Positions 21,421 to 29,281 of a stretch of 64,000 bases of DNA are shown here, one piece after another. The stretch covers positions 1-64,000 of the forward strand of contig VGTK01000001.1 of assembly GCA_016874715.1 (NCBI GenBank). The letters run 5' to 3'. The first letter of the stretch is position 1. The number at the start of each line of letters is the position of its first letter. The notes below the pieces were generated by a model, which searched no databases, was not told the DNA's origin, and saw only the letters and a list, made by a program, of their open reading frames with translations. Source of the stretch: Deltaproteobacteria bacterium (GTDB lineage: Bacteria; Desulfobacterota; Binatia; UBA12015). A program made the position numbers and the translations under genes.

Positions 21421-21590
21421 CTAGGAGCCTGTCCGAGTAAGGGCGTGGGAGCGAGAAGCGTGCGGCGCCGCGAGCGCAAGGAACGGAACCCGAAGGCGTA
21501 TCCACCCGATCCGTCGAGGGTTCCGTGACGCAGCGATCGCGGATGCATCGCGCTTCGCAGCCCTGCGGCCTTACCCGGACAGGCTCCTAG
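21421..21590. mobile_element. 170-bp MITE-like element with 22-bp terminal inverted repeats
   Basis: CTAGGAGCCTGTCCGAGTAAGG at 21421-21442 is matched by its inverse complement at 21569-21590 with one mismatch (A/G). CTAG at each outer end may be a duplicated palindromic target. Inside is an 8-bp stem (21484-21491 with 21518-21525). It codes for nothing credible, so it would depend on a transposase elsewhere; ends beginning GAGCCTGTCC recall IS5-type elements, which is an inference. The right end overlaps the last codons of the neighbouring gene. No second copy was seen in this window. Confidence 0.7.
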
Positions 21591-22801
21591 ACCACGCCGT
21601 CCCGTCGCCACCGCGCGAGCTCACCCGCGTCGCAGCCCAGCCAGTCGCGATAGACCAGCTCGTTGTCTGCGCCGAGCGCGCCGCCGAGGTGGTCGATCCG
21701 GCCCGGGTCCGCGTCCCGGCGCGGCGACGGCGCGGCGATCGCCAGCGTCCCGCCCTCTCCGTCCGGCAGCTCGACGAGGCTGCGGCGCGCGCGGAAGTGC
21801 GGGTTCGCGAGCACGTCGCCGAGGCGGTCGATCGACGCCACCGACACCCCGGCCGCGTTGAACGCGGTGACGACGTCCGACGTGCCGCGCGCCGCGATCC
21901 AGCCGCCGAGCAGCGCATCGAGCTCGTCGGCGTGCGCGACCCGCGACAGATTGTCGCGGAACCGGGGATCGTCGCGCAGCTCGGGCCGTCCGATCACGGC
22001 GAGCGCCCGGGCGGCGAGGTCGTCGGTGCCGGCGGTGACAGCGACCCAGCCGCCGTCGGCGGTCGGGTAGGCGTTGCGCGGCGCCATCGTCGGGAAGCGG
22101 TTGCCGTGGCGTCCGGGCTCGGTCCCGTCGCGCGAGGTCTGCGCGAGACGCAGCGACAGCAGCCCGAGCAGCGGCTCGTACATCGCGACGTCGAGCGACT
22201 CGCCGTGCGGCGCCTGCCCACCGGCGGCGCGCGTCCGGGACGGACTTCCCGCGTCGCGCGCGTACAGCCCGAGCAGCGCCGCGACGATGCCCTGCAGGAC
22301 GCCCATGTAGTCGCCGAGCCCGACCGGCGACAGCGTCGGCGGACCGTCGGGCTCGCCGGTCAGCGCGGCGAGCCCGGTCATCGCCTCGGCGAGCGTGCCC
22401 GAGCCGGGTCGCTCCGCCCACGGACCGTCGGTGCCATGGGCGGTGAGGTTGACCACGACCAGGCGCGGATGCGCGGCCGCAAGCGTCACCCGGTCGAGGC
22501 CGAAGCGCGCGAGCCGGTCCCGCGCGAGGTTGCACACCAGCAGGTCGGCGCGCGCCAGCATCCGGTCGAGCAGCGCGCGGCCGCCGGGCTTCGTCACGTC
22601 GAGCGTCACGTGCTGCTTGTTGCGATTGACGACCTTCCAGGTGAGCGGTACGCCGCGCCCGTCGACCAGCTTCCGCAGCGAATCGCCGCGCGGGTGCTCG
22701 ATCTTGATCACGCGCGCACCGAAGTCGCCGAAGAAGGCGGCGATCTGCGGCGCCGCGGCGAGGGTCGCGAGGTCGACGACGGTCAGGTGCGAGAGCGGCA
22801 C
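21587..22801 (-). CDS. CaiB/BaiF family CoA-transferase (class III)
   Basis: A 404-residue class III CoA-transferase, moving CoA between carboxylic acids through an aspartyl-CoA anhydride. The N-terminal VVDLATLAAAPQIAAFFGDFGA and VIKIEHPRGD segments, then NRNKQHVTLDV and GLGDYMGVLQG (catalytic Asp region), are typical. The last sense codons run into the MITE-like element: the TAG stop is part of the element's terminal repeat, so the original C-terminus may have differed by some residues. The start lies 19 bases after the EthD-like gene on the same strand, and the two probably form one transcript. Substrate unknown; formyl-, succinyl- or aromatic-acyl-CoA relatives are all possible. Confidence 0.9.
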   Translation of the reverse strand: MPLSHLTVVDLATLAAAPQIAAFFGDFGARVIKIEHPRGDSLRKLVDGRGVPLTWKVVNRNKQHVTLDVTKPGGRALLDRMLARADLLVCNLARDRLARFGLDRVTLAAAHPRLVVVNLTAHGTDGPWAERPGSGTLAEAMTGLAALTGEPDGPPTLSPVGLGDYMGVLQGIVAALLGLYARDAGSPSRTRAAGGQAPHGESLDVAMYEPLLGLLSLRLAQTSRDGTEPGRHGNRFPTMAPRNAYPTADGGWVAVTAGTDDLAARALAVIGRPELRDDPRFRDNLSRVAHADELDALLGGWIAARGTSDVVTAFNAAGVSVASIDRLGDVLANPHFRARRSLVELPDGEGGTLAIAAPSPRRDADPGRIDHLGGALGADNELVYRDWLGCDAGELARWRRDGVV

Positions 22802-22820
22802 GAGGTCCTCGCCGGCTCGG

Positions 22821-23510
22821 TCAGAGGACGTACTCGCTCATCGGGTGCGACTCGACGCGGTCGAGCGCGAGGAAGCCCTGGCAGGTCTCGAACATCCGCG
22901 TCGCGTTGCGCTTGAGCTTCTCGGGGTCGCCGACCGCGTCGTAGAACGCGGCCGGGTCGGTGAGCGCGGCCAGCGGGAAGTTCTCCTCGACGATCGCCGC
23001 CCACGGCGGCGCGTCGGGCGTCAGCGCGCGGACGATCTCGTTGCGCACGTACCCGAACGTGCTCTGCGTCTCGATCGCGCAGGCGCGCTGCTGCTCGTGC
23101 CAGCGGCGCACGAACTCGGCGTGCGGGACGCCGTCGGCCGGCTCGATGCAGGTGACGCCGGCGAAGCCCGGCGTGCGTGTCCCCGGACGCGCCGTACGGT
23201 TCACGAGCGGGCGCGACTCCACCACCAGGTAGCCCGCGAAGGTGCCGCACGTTCCCGCGAGCACGCGCTCGACGGGTACGCGGTCCTGCGACTGCTCGAT
23301 CCAGAACGACAGGAAGCCGTCCTTCGGCGGCGACATGCGGCCGAGGCGCAACCGCTCGCCCGGTGCCACGTCGTCGTCCACGACCGAGATGCGGATGCGC
23401 CCGATCTCGAGCGCGAGCAGGCGCGGCGCGGTCTCGTCGAGCAGCCGGCGCTTGAACGCCTCGTTCGGCTCGGCGCCGCGCTTCCAGAGGACGTAGACGA
23501 CCTTCTCCAT
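22821..23510 (-). CDS. EthD-domain dimeric alpha/beta-barrel protein
   Basis: A 229-residue protein with two ferredoxin-like barrel halves of the EthD type: the first around EKVVYVLWKR, the second around GVPHAEFVRRWHEQQRACA with PAAFYDAVGDPEKL near the end. EthD proteins accompany monooxygenases and degradation operons, but their chemistry is mostly undefined. The start ATG 23510 has AAGGAGA at four bases; a longer in-frame start at 23576 would add a low-complexity leader and overlap the neighbouring gene end. The downstream CaiB-type gene suggests a role in catabolism of a CoA-activated compound. Confidence 0.75.
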   Translation of the reverse strand: MEKVVYVLWKRGAEPNEAFKRRLLDETAPRLLALEIGRIRISVVDDDVAPGERLRLGRMSPPKDGFLSFWIEQSQDRVPVERVLAGTCGTFAGYLVVESRPLVNRTARPGTRTPGFAGVTCIEPADGVPHAEFVRRWHEQQRACAIETQSTFGYVRNEIVRALTPDAPPWAAIVEENFPLAALTDPAAFYDAVGDPEKLKRNATRMFETCQGFLALDRVESHPMSEYVL

Positions 23511-23572
23511 CGCGTCTCCTTCGCGCCGCTCGGGCGACGCCGAGCCACGGCTACGCCGCAGGTGCGCCGGAT

Positions 23573-24439
23573 TCAAGCGCGCAGGTCGGACCAGCGGATG
23601 AGCTCGATGCCGCGCTCCGCGACCAGCGCCCGGATGCGCGGCGACGTGAGCGCCGCGAGCTCCTCCGCGGGCCGGTAGCCCGGCATCAGCCGCTGCATCT
23701 CCGGCGTCTGCGCCTCGGCGGGATGGCAGTAGAGCTCCGAGACGCCCTCGGGAAGCTCGGACAGCGCGTGCGTCAAGTATTGCTCGTCGCAGGCGCCGCT
23801 CTGGTGCAGGCCGAGCGTGCGGTCGGCGAACGCGACGCCGAGCGGTGCCAGGCGCTTCTCGGTGATGCGCGACAGCAGCTCGAGCACGACCCCCTCGAAG
23901 GTCTTGCGCATGCGGTGGCGCGGATCGTAGCGCAGGTTCGGCGCGATCGGCTCGCGCGTCAGGCGGACGGCACGGATCCCGAACTCGGGCGCGAGGCGCG
24001 CGAGCGTCGCCTGCAGCATCGGGTGCAGGTGGACGTTCATGTGCCCGTCGACGTGGTCGAGCGGCAGGCCGGTATCGCGGAAGCGCTCGAGCTGTGCGCG
24101 CACCTCGCGCAGCACCGCCCGGCGCAGCCTCGGGTCGAGGAAGTAGCGCAGTGCCGCCGGGATCGCGCTCTCGCGAAAGCCACCGTTCGCGGTGGCGAGG
24201 CCCGTCGTTCGCGCGTCCGCGCTCGCCGGGACGCCCTGCACGAGGACCAGGTGCAGCCCGACGCCGAGGCGCGGGTTCTCGCGTGCGAGCTGCACGGCTT
24301 CGCCCGCGAACGGCGAGGTCACCATGAGGCTCGTCGTGGTGAGGATGCCCTCGCGGTGCGCGCGTACGATGGCGCGGTTCACCTCGCGCGCGAGCCCGAA
24401 GTCGTCGCCGTTGACGATGAGGCGGCGCGACGCGGTCAC
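23573..24439 (-). CDS. hpnK: YdjC-family deacetylase, HpnK-like
   Basis: A 288-residue carbohydrate deacetylase of the YdjC family, closest in my reading to HpnK, the enzyme that removes acetyl from GlcNAc on bacteriohopanetetrol before HpnJ acts. Metal and catalytic residues are visible: Asp12 and Asp13 (IVNGDDFG), His63 (VGLHLVLVQG) and His129/His133 (LDHVDGHMNVHLHP). YCHPAE closes the core. The VGLHLVLVQG context is characteristic of HpnK rather than chitooligosaccharide-type YdjC. Start GTG 24439 lies eight bases after the preceding stop. It is the last gene of the phosphonate operon rather than sitting with hpnI-hpnJ, so either it serves both pathways or it deacetylates a sugar acceptor of the phosphonate. 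Confidence 0.8.
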   Translation of the reverse strand: MTASRRLIVNGDDFGLAREVNRAIVRAHREGILTTTSLMVTSPFAGEAVQLARENPRLGVGLHLVLVQGVPASADARTTGLATANGGFRESAIPAALRYFLDPRLRRAVLREVRAQLERFRDTGLPLDHVDGHMNVHLHPMLQATLARLAPEFGIRAVRLTREPIAPNLRYDPRHRMRKTFEGVVLELLSRITEKRLAPLGVAFADRTLGLHQSGACDEQYLTHALSELPEGVSELYCHPAEAQTPEMQRLMPGYRPAEELAALTSPRIRALVAERGIELIRWSDLRA

Positions 24440-24447
24440 GGCCGGGC

Positions 24448-25173
24448 TCAGTCGCGCCGCCCGATCGCCAGGGCGCGGGCGCGCTCGAGGTCCTCGGGGA
24501 AGTCGATCTCCGTCCAGTCGAGGTCGTCGACGCGCTCGAAGCCCGTCACCACGCGCGACAGGAGCTCCGGGTAGACCTCCTCGTGCTCGATGTCCTTGAC
24601 GCCGGCGGCGACGCGCGCGTCGAGCAGCTCGCGCAGAACGCGCGCCCCGTCGGCGCCGAGCCTGAGAAAGCCCACCGACTCGCCGAGCAGGTCGTACGCG
24701 CCGCGCGGCTTGCGCGCGATGTCGGTGACGCGTCCGTCGCGGACGTGCAGCATCTGCTCCTCGCCGGTGGCACTCGCGCTGCCGTCGAGCAGAAAGCAGT
24801 TCTCGTGCGCCGAGCGCAGCAGGCGGAGCATCATCTCCGACGGCAGGAAGACGTCCGCGTCCATCACCAGCGCCGGACCGCCGAGGTGCTCGCGCGCCGT
24901 CCACAGGGACAGGATCGCGCCGCGGCGGTACTCCGGGTTGTGCAGGAACGAGACGCCCGGGACAGCGCTCAGCTCGCGCTCGATCAGCTCGCCGCGATAC
25001 CCGACGACGATCACGATCTTCGTGACGCCGCCCTCGCGCAGCTGGCGCACGAGGCGCGCGATCAGCGTCTCGCCTCCGACCTCGAGCAGCGCCTTCGGCT
25101 TGTCGTTCATCTCGGCGCCGAAGCGCTTGCCGACGCCCGCCGCGAGGATGATCGCCGTCGTGGTCGCGCTCAT
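24448..25173 (-). CDS. Standalone nucleotidyltransferase (PntC/LicC-like), probable phosphonate cytidylyltransferase
   Basis: A 241-residue sugar-phosphate/phosphocholine-type nucleotidyltransferase with an intact nucleotide loop LAAGVGKRFG (10-19), NDKPKALLEVGG with the binding Lys27, and the metal-binding acidic strand LVMDADVF. In phosphonate loci such enzymes activate 2-aminoethylphosphonate (AEP) as the CMP ester, and the position between phnW and a deacetylase supports this. The start ATG overlaps the phnW stop (ATGA), so expression is coupled. The nucleotide and phosphonate specificity are inferred from context, not seen in the sequence. Confidence 0.8.
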   Translation of the reverse strand: MSATTTAIILAAGVGKRFGAEMNDKPKALLEVGGETLIARLVRQLREGGVTKIVIVVGYRGELIERELSAVPGVSFLHNPEYRRGAILSLWTAREHLGGPALVMDADVFLPSEMMLRLLRSAHENCFLLDGSASATGEEQMLHVRDGRVTDIARKPRGAYDLLGESVGFLRLGADGARVLRELLDARVAAGVKDIEHEEVYPELLSRVVTGFERVDDLDWTEIDFPEDLERARALAIGRRD

Positions 25174-26252
25174 GCGGGTGCTCCCGCGACGGCGCGCTCG
25201 AGTGCCTCGAGAAAGCGCGCGAAGTCGTCCTCGGAGAGCGCGCCCATGTTGGCGACGCGGAACACGGCCTTGCCGAGCTGTCCCTGTCCTTCGTAGATCA
25301 CGAAGCCGTCCTTGCGCACGCGGTCGTGCAGCTCCTGGTACGTGAGACCGGCCGGCAGCGTGAGGGTCGTGATCGAGTTGGAGCGCAGCTCCGGCGGCAG
25401 CATCAGCTTCAGGCCGAGGCGCTCGAAGCCCGCGCGCAGCTGAGCCGCCGCGCGGCCGTAGCGCGCGACCCGCGCGTCGACGCCCTCCTCCACCAGCTCG
25501 TCGAGCGCCTCGTCGAGCGCGTAGAGCACCTGCACCGCGGCGGTGAACGGCACGGTGTGCCGCTCGTGCGCCGCGAAGTGCCGGGGCAGGTGCATGTACA
25601 CCGAGCGCGGCGGGATCTCGGCCATGCGCTGCATCTCGCTGCGCTTCGCGAGCACGAAGCCGACGCCGGGAACGCCCTGGATGCACTTGTTCGCGACGCC
25701 GACGCACACCCCGACGCCCCACGCCTCGAGCCGCAGCGTGTCGCCGGCGAGCCCGCTGATCGCGTCGACGAAGAGCACGCGTCCGTGCACGCGCGTGATG
25801 CGCCCCACGGCTTCCACCGGATTGAGGAGCCCCGTCGTGGTCTCGTGGTGCACCAGCGCCACCACCTCGACGTCGGGGTCGGCGCGCAGGACGTTCTCCA
25901 CCGCGGCGAGGTCCGGCGGCTGCCCCCAGTCGCTCCGCACGACGACGGTCGCGATGCCGTGCGTCGAGGCCATCTCGAGGATGCGCTCGCCGTAGACGCC
26001 GTTCACGACAACCAGCATGCGCCGCCCGCTCGACACGACGCTCGTCACGCCGGCCTCGAGCGCGAGCGTCCCCGAGCCGGTGAGCGGCACCGCGACCCAG
26101 TCGCCGTCGGGAGCGAGCGCGCGCACGAGCTTGTGACGGACCGCGTCGAGCAGCTGCTGGAACTCCGGCTCGCGGTGGCAGAGGTCGCCGCGCGCCATCG
26201 CAGCGGTGACGCGCGGCGAGACGTTGACCGGACCGGGATTGAGCAGGATCAC
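25170..26252 (-). CDS. phnW: 2-aminoethylphosphonate-pyruvate aminotransferase
   Basis: A 360-residue class V PLP aminotransferase of the PhnW family, here expected to run in the biosynthetic direction: phosphonoacetaldehyde plus an amino donor to 2-aminoethylphosphonate. Features are LLNPGPVNVSPRV at the start, GDLCHREPEF, LTGSGTLALEA, VHHETTTGLLNP, FVDAISG and the Schiff-base Lys189 in VANKCIQGVPGVGF. The GTG start at 26252 overlaps the preceding gene's stop as GTGA. Because decarboxylase and mutase genes lie directly upstream, synthesis rather than breakdown is the likely direction; no phosphonatase (phnX) gene is present. Confidence 0.92.
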   Translation of the reverse strand: MILLNPGPVNVSPRVTAAMARGDLCHREPEFQQLLDAVRHKLVRALAPDGDWVAVPLTGSGTLALEAGVTSVVSSGRRMLVVVNGVYGERILEMASTHGIATVVVRSDWGQPPDLAAVENVLRADPDVEVVALVHHETTTGLLNPVEAVGRITRVHGRVLFVDAISGLAGDTLRLEAWGVGVCVGVANKCIQGVPGVGFVLAKRSEMQRMAEIPPRSVYMHLPRHFAAHERHTVPFTAAVQVLYALDEALDELVEEGVDARVARYGRAAAQLRAGFERLGLKLMLPPELRSNSITTLTLPAGLTYQELHDRVRKDGFVIYEGQGQLGKAVFRVANMGALSEDDFARFLEALERAVAGAPA

Positions 26253-26860
26253 CGCGCGTCCTTCCCTGCCCTCGCCGCGAGACGCGCCACCGCGCGCGAC
26301 ACGCGCGCGGTCATCTCCGGCGGCGCGTACGGGATGCGCGGCGCCGGGGGACCCGACTCGGGCTGCGTCTCGACCAGTAGCAACGTGGGACCGGGCTCCA
26401 CGAGCTGCGCGCGGAGCGCCGGCGCGATCTCCGCCACGCGTCCGACGCGCGCGACCTTCCGGTAACCGGCCGCGCGCGCGATCTCTTCGAGCTTGACGCT
26501 CGCCGAGATCGTCGGCTGGTTGCCCGTGCTCGCATACACACCGTTGTCGAGCACGACGTGGCGGAACCTCGCCGGCGCCATCACCGCGGTCATCGCCAGC
26601 GAGCCAAGGTTCATCAGCACGTTGCCGTCGCCGTCGATCACCGCCACCGGAACCTCCGGCCGCGCCGCCGCGATGCCGAGCCCGATCGACGACGCGAGGC
26701 CCATCGAGCCGATCATGTAGAAGTTCGCCTCGTCGTCGCCGAGCGCGCACACCCAGCGCGAGATGAAGCCGTTCGCGCACACCCGCGCGTGCCCGCCGAG
26801 CTCCGGCAGCACCGCCGCGACCGCGTCGCGCGTCGTCGGTCGCTCCGCCACCGGCGTCAC
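26249..26860 (-). CDS. Phosphonopyruvate decarboxylase, beta (TPP-binding C-terminal) subunit
   Basis: A 203-residue protein equal to the C-terminal, thiamine-diphosphate-binding half of phosphonopyruvate or sulfopyruvate decarboxylase. The TPP/magnesium motif is GDGN (77-80) leading to LDN (Asn106), with FYMIGSMGLASSIGLG before it. Together with the alpha subunit it should convert phosphonopyruvate to phosphonoacetaldehyde, the step that makes the PepM equilibrium favourable. Most phosphonate clusters carry a single fused gene; here it is split into two overlapping genes, as in ComD/ComE sulfopyruvate decarboxylases. Starts at GTG overlapping the alpha stop (GTGA). Confidence 0.9.
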   Translation of the reverse strand: MTPVAERPTTRDAVAAVLPELGGHARVCANGFISRWVCALGDDEANFYMIGSMGLASSIGLGIAAARPEVPVAVIDGDGNVLMNLGSLAMTAVMAPARFRHVVLDNGVYASTGNQPTISASVKLEEIARAAGYRKVARVGRVAEIAPALRAQLVEPGPTLLLVETQPESGPPAPRIPYAPPEMTARVSRAVARLAARAGKDAR

Positions 26861-27357
26861 GCGAGCACCCCGGGCTTGACGACCAGCGCGACCGGTCCGG
26901 CCTTCTCGTCGAGGCGCGCGCGCGCCCACTGCGCGTCGGCCTCCGCCGCCGCTGCGTCGGCGCCGAGCGCACGCCACGGGATCTTCATCGCGTCGAGGAT
27001 CGCCGGCATCGCCTCTCCCATCACCAGGTGCTCGGGCGCGTCCTTGCCCTCGTGACCGCGCCACGTGATCACCAGCAGGCAGGGCAGGGCGTAGATGTCC
27101 TGCAGCGAGCCGATCGCGTTCAGCGACACGCCGAAGCCCGAGTTCTGCATCACGACGACCGGGCGTCGCCCGGCGAGCGCCGCGCCCGCGGCGAGCCCCA
27201 GGGCCGCGTCCTCGCGCGTCTCGGCGACGTAGCCGTGCGGCTCGAGCGCGACGATCAGCGACGCGACCAGCGAGCACGGCACGCCGGTGAAGAAGTCGAA
27301 GCCTCGCGCGCGCAGCGCGTCCGCGAGCTCGACCCCGCTCAACGATCCCTTCTCCAT
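26857..27357 (-). CDS. Phosphonopyruvate decarboxylase, alpha (N-terminal) subunit
   Basis: A 166-residue protein equal to the N-terminal half of phosphonopyruvate or sulfopyruvate decarboxylase. FFTGVPCSLV (22-31) is the substrate-binding signature. The Glu in TREDAALGLAAG (Glu49) occupies the position of the TPP-activating glutamate, and MQNSGFGVSLNAI completes the dimer interface. Phosphonopyruvate rather than sulfopyruvate is inferred from the adjacent mutase and AEP transaminase. It starts at ATG 27357, 136 bases after the mutase fusion; no separate promoter was recognised in that gap. Confidence 0.9.
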   Translation of the reverse strand: MEKGSLSGVELADALRARGFDFFTGVPCSLVASLIVALEPHGYVAETREDAALGLAAGAALAGRRPVVVMQNSGFGVSLNAIGSLQDIYALPCLLVITWRGHEGKDAPEHLVMGEAMPAILDAMKIPWRALGADAAAAEADAQWARARLDEKAGPVALVVKPGVLA

Positions 27358-27493
27358 GGCCGGCGTGCGCTCCTTCCGTCAGCGATCGTCGATGTTCGCT
27401 ACCGCCGCACCGTTCGACGGGCAGCGCGTCCGGCCCGCCGATCGTGTCGGCGATGGCGCGCGTACGCGGCGGACATCCCGAGCACCGCCGTCG

Positions 27494-29164
27494 TCAGGCG
27501 CGGATCTCGGACCACGCGCGGCGGTAGTCCTCGAAGGTGTCGACTTCCATCCAGCCCTTGTAGACGTCGACGCACGTCACCCGGTGGCCGCGGTCGATCA
27601 ACTCCTGAAGCAGATCGGTGAGCGCCGCGCGGGAAAGCGATTCCGCCTCGTGGAATCGCCCGCGGTGCGAGCGCGCCAGCTCGGCGTGCACCTCGAGTAC
27701 GAGCTTTGCTCCGCGCTCCGACAGCAGCACGAGGCCGACGAACTCGCCGCGCGCCTCGCCGGTCGCGACCGTCTGACCGATGCGCTGCACGGCCGCGCCG
27801 GACGACGACGGCACGAAGCGGTAGCTCGACACCGGCACCTCCTCGGTGACGACCAGGTCGTGCGGGCGATCCGGGAGCGCGCCGTTGCCGGCCCGGACGT
27901 TGTCGTAGTACGCGCGGTCGACGGCGATCACGACGTCGCCCTGCGCACGCAGCAGGCGCCCGAGGATCGCGTCGTCGAAGATCACGTCGCCGTACAGGCA
28001 GACGACGGGGCCGCTCAGCTCGTCCGCCGCGGTCATCAGCGACGCGAGCTCGCCCGTCGTCGCGTAGTGCTCGTTGTCGTAGTAGCGCAGCTGCGGGTAG
28101 CGGATCGCACCCTTCTGGTGACCGCGCACCACCGCGATGTCCTTGATTCCCGCGACGTTCAGCGCCTCGACCTGGCGTTCGAGGATCGTCTTGCCCTTGA
28201 TGTCGAGCATGCACTTCGGGCGGTCACGCGTGAGATCGCCGAGCGCACCATCCTCGCCGGCGGCGAGGATCACCGCCGAACAGTCGAATCCGCCGGGCAG
28301 CAGGAAGCGCGCCTCGTTCTCCTTGAGCTCCTTTACGCCAACCTGCGCGTAGACGTCCTCGAGGGGCGCGATGCGCTTCTCGAGCGCCGCGGCCTCGCCG
28401 GCGCGGAGCGCGCGCAGCGCGTCCTTCATCGCGTCGAGCGCCGCGCGCAGCGCCTGGTTCGCATAGATCACGATCCGGAAGCCGGCGCTCTCGAGATCGG
28501 CGAGCGAGGCACCGATGTACGTCGTCGGCACCGAGACCAGCGGGACCGGCCGGTCCCACGCCGCTGCGACCTCTGCCAGCTCGCTCAAGTCCGGGTGCTT
28601 CGAGTGGATCAGGACCGCGTCGGCGCCCGCGTCGGCGTAGGCCCGCGCGCGCGACAGCGCCTCCTCCTTGCCCCAGCCGGCGATCAGCGCCTCCGTTCGC
28701 GCGATCACGAAGAAGTCGGGGCGCCGCTGCGCGGCCTTCGCGGCGGCGATCTTGCGCGCATGCTCCTCGACCGGAACCAGCTCGCGCGCGACGCCGGCGT
28801 AGAAGCTGCAACGCTTCGGGAACACGTTGTCCTCGATCGACATCGCGGCGACGCCGGCCGTCTCGAAGTCGGCGACCGTGCGCATCACGTTGATCGCGTT
28901 GCCGAAGCCGGTGTCGCAGTCGGCGATGACCGGGATCGACGTCGCCTCGACCATCGCGCGGGTCGCCTCCAGCGTCTCGCTCATGGTGAGGATGCTCGCG
29001 TCGGGCACGGCGCGCACGGCGGACAGCCCGAACCCGCTAGCCCAGATCGCGTCGAAGCCGGCCTGCTCGACGAGCTTCGCGGACAGCGCGTCGTGCGCAC
29101 CCGCCGCGACGATCTGGGGTCGCTCGGCGAGGAGAGTCTTGAGCGATCGCGAGGACGGACGCAT
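27494..29164 (-). CDS. pepM: PEP mutase with variant active-site motif, fused to a nucleotidyltransferase domain
   Basis: A 556-residue fusion and the first gene of the phosphonate operon. Residues 1-290 follow phosphoenolpyruvate mutases: FDAIWASGFGLSA, ADCDTGFGNAINV (Asp82, Asp84), VIARTEALIAGWG, ADAVLIHSK and VIYANQALRA. The hallmark loop, normally EDKx5NS, reads EDNVFPKRCS (111-120): Lys is replaced by Asn and Asn by Cys. The PKRC part resembles the catalytic loop of methylisocitrate-type lyases in the same superfamily. Residues 297-556 are a nucleotidyltransferase domain ending WMEVDTFEDYRRA. Its loop LAAGEDGALGDLTRDRPK lacks the usual GxGxR, while DRPK is kept. Context argues for carbon-phosphorus bond formation, but the variant loop leaves real doubt about the reaction. 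Confidence 0.82.
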   Translation of the reverse strand: MRPSSRSLKTLLAERPQIVAAGAHDALSAKLVEQAGFDAIWASGFGLSAVRAVPDASILTMSETLEATRAMVEATSIPVIADCDTGFGNAINVMRTVADFETAGVAAMSIEDNVFPKRCSFYAGVARELVPVEEHARKIAAAKAAQRRPDFFVIARTEALIAGWGKEEALSRARAYADAGADAVLIHSKHPDLSELAEVAAAWDRPVPLVSVPTTYIGASLADLESAGFRIVIYANQALRAALDAMKDALRALRAGEAAALEKRIAPLEDVYAQVGVKELKENEARFLLPGGFDCSAVILAAGEDGALGDLTRDRPKCMLDIKGKTILERQVEALNVAGIKDIAVVRGHQKGAIRYPQLRYYDNEHYATTGELASLMTAADELSGPVVCLYGDVIFDDAILGRLLRAQGDVVIAVDRAYYDNVRAGNGALPDRPHDLVVTEEVPVSSYRFVPSSSGAAVQRIGQTVATGEARGEFVGLVLLSERGAKLVLEVHAELARSHRGRFHEAESLSRAALTDLLQELIDRGHRVTCVDVYKGWMEVDTFEDYRRAWSEIRA

Positions 29165-29281
29165 CAGCCCGGCTGATCTAGGATACGCCCTCCCCACCCG
29201 CAACCGGGTCCGCGGCCATCCGGGTGCGGGTCCGGGTGCCGAATTGAAAGCCGCGGGCCGGCCCTGATAGGGAGACCGTCC

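Noticed and set aside
27494-29164. Reading the PepM as 2-methylisocitrate lyase because of the PKRC loop
   Set aside because: The loop lacks the following GH of those lyases, the remaining signatures are PEP-mutase-like, the protein is fused to a nucleotidyltransferase and the operon is a complete AEP pathway. Kept as a doubt in the entry instead.
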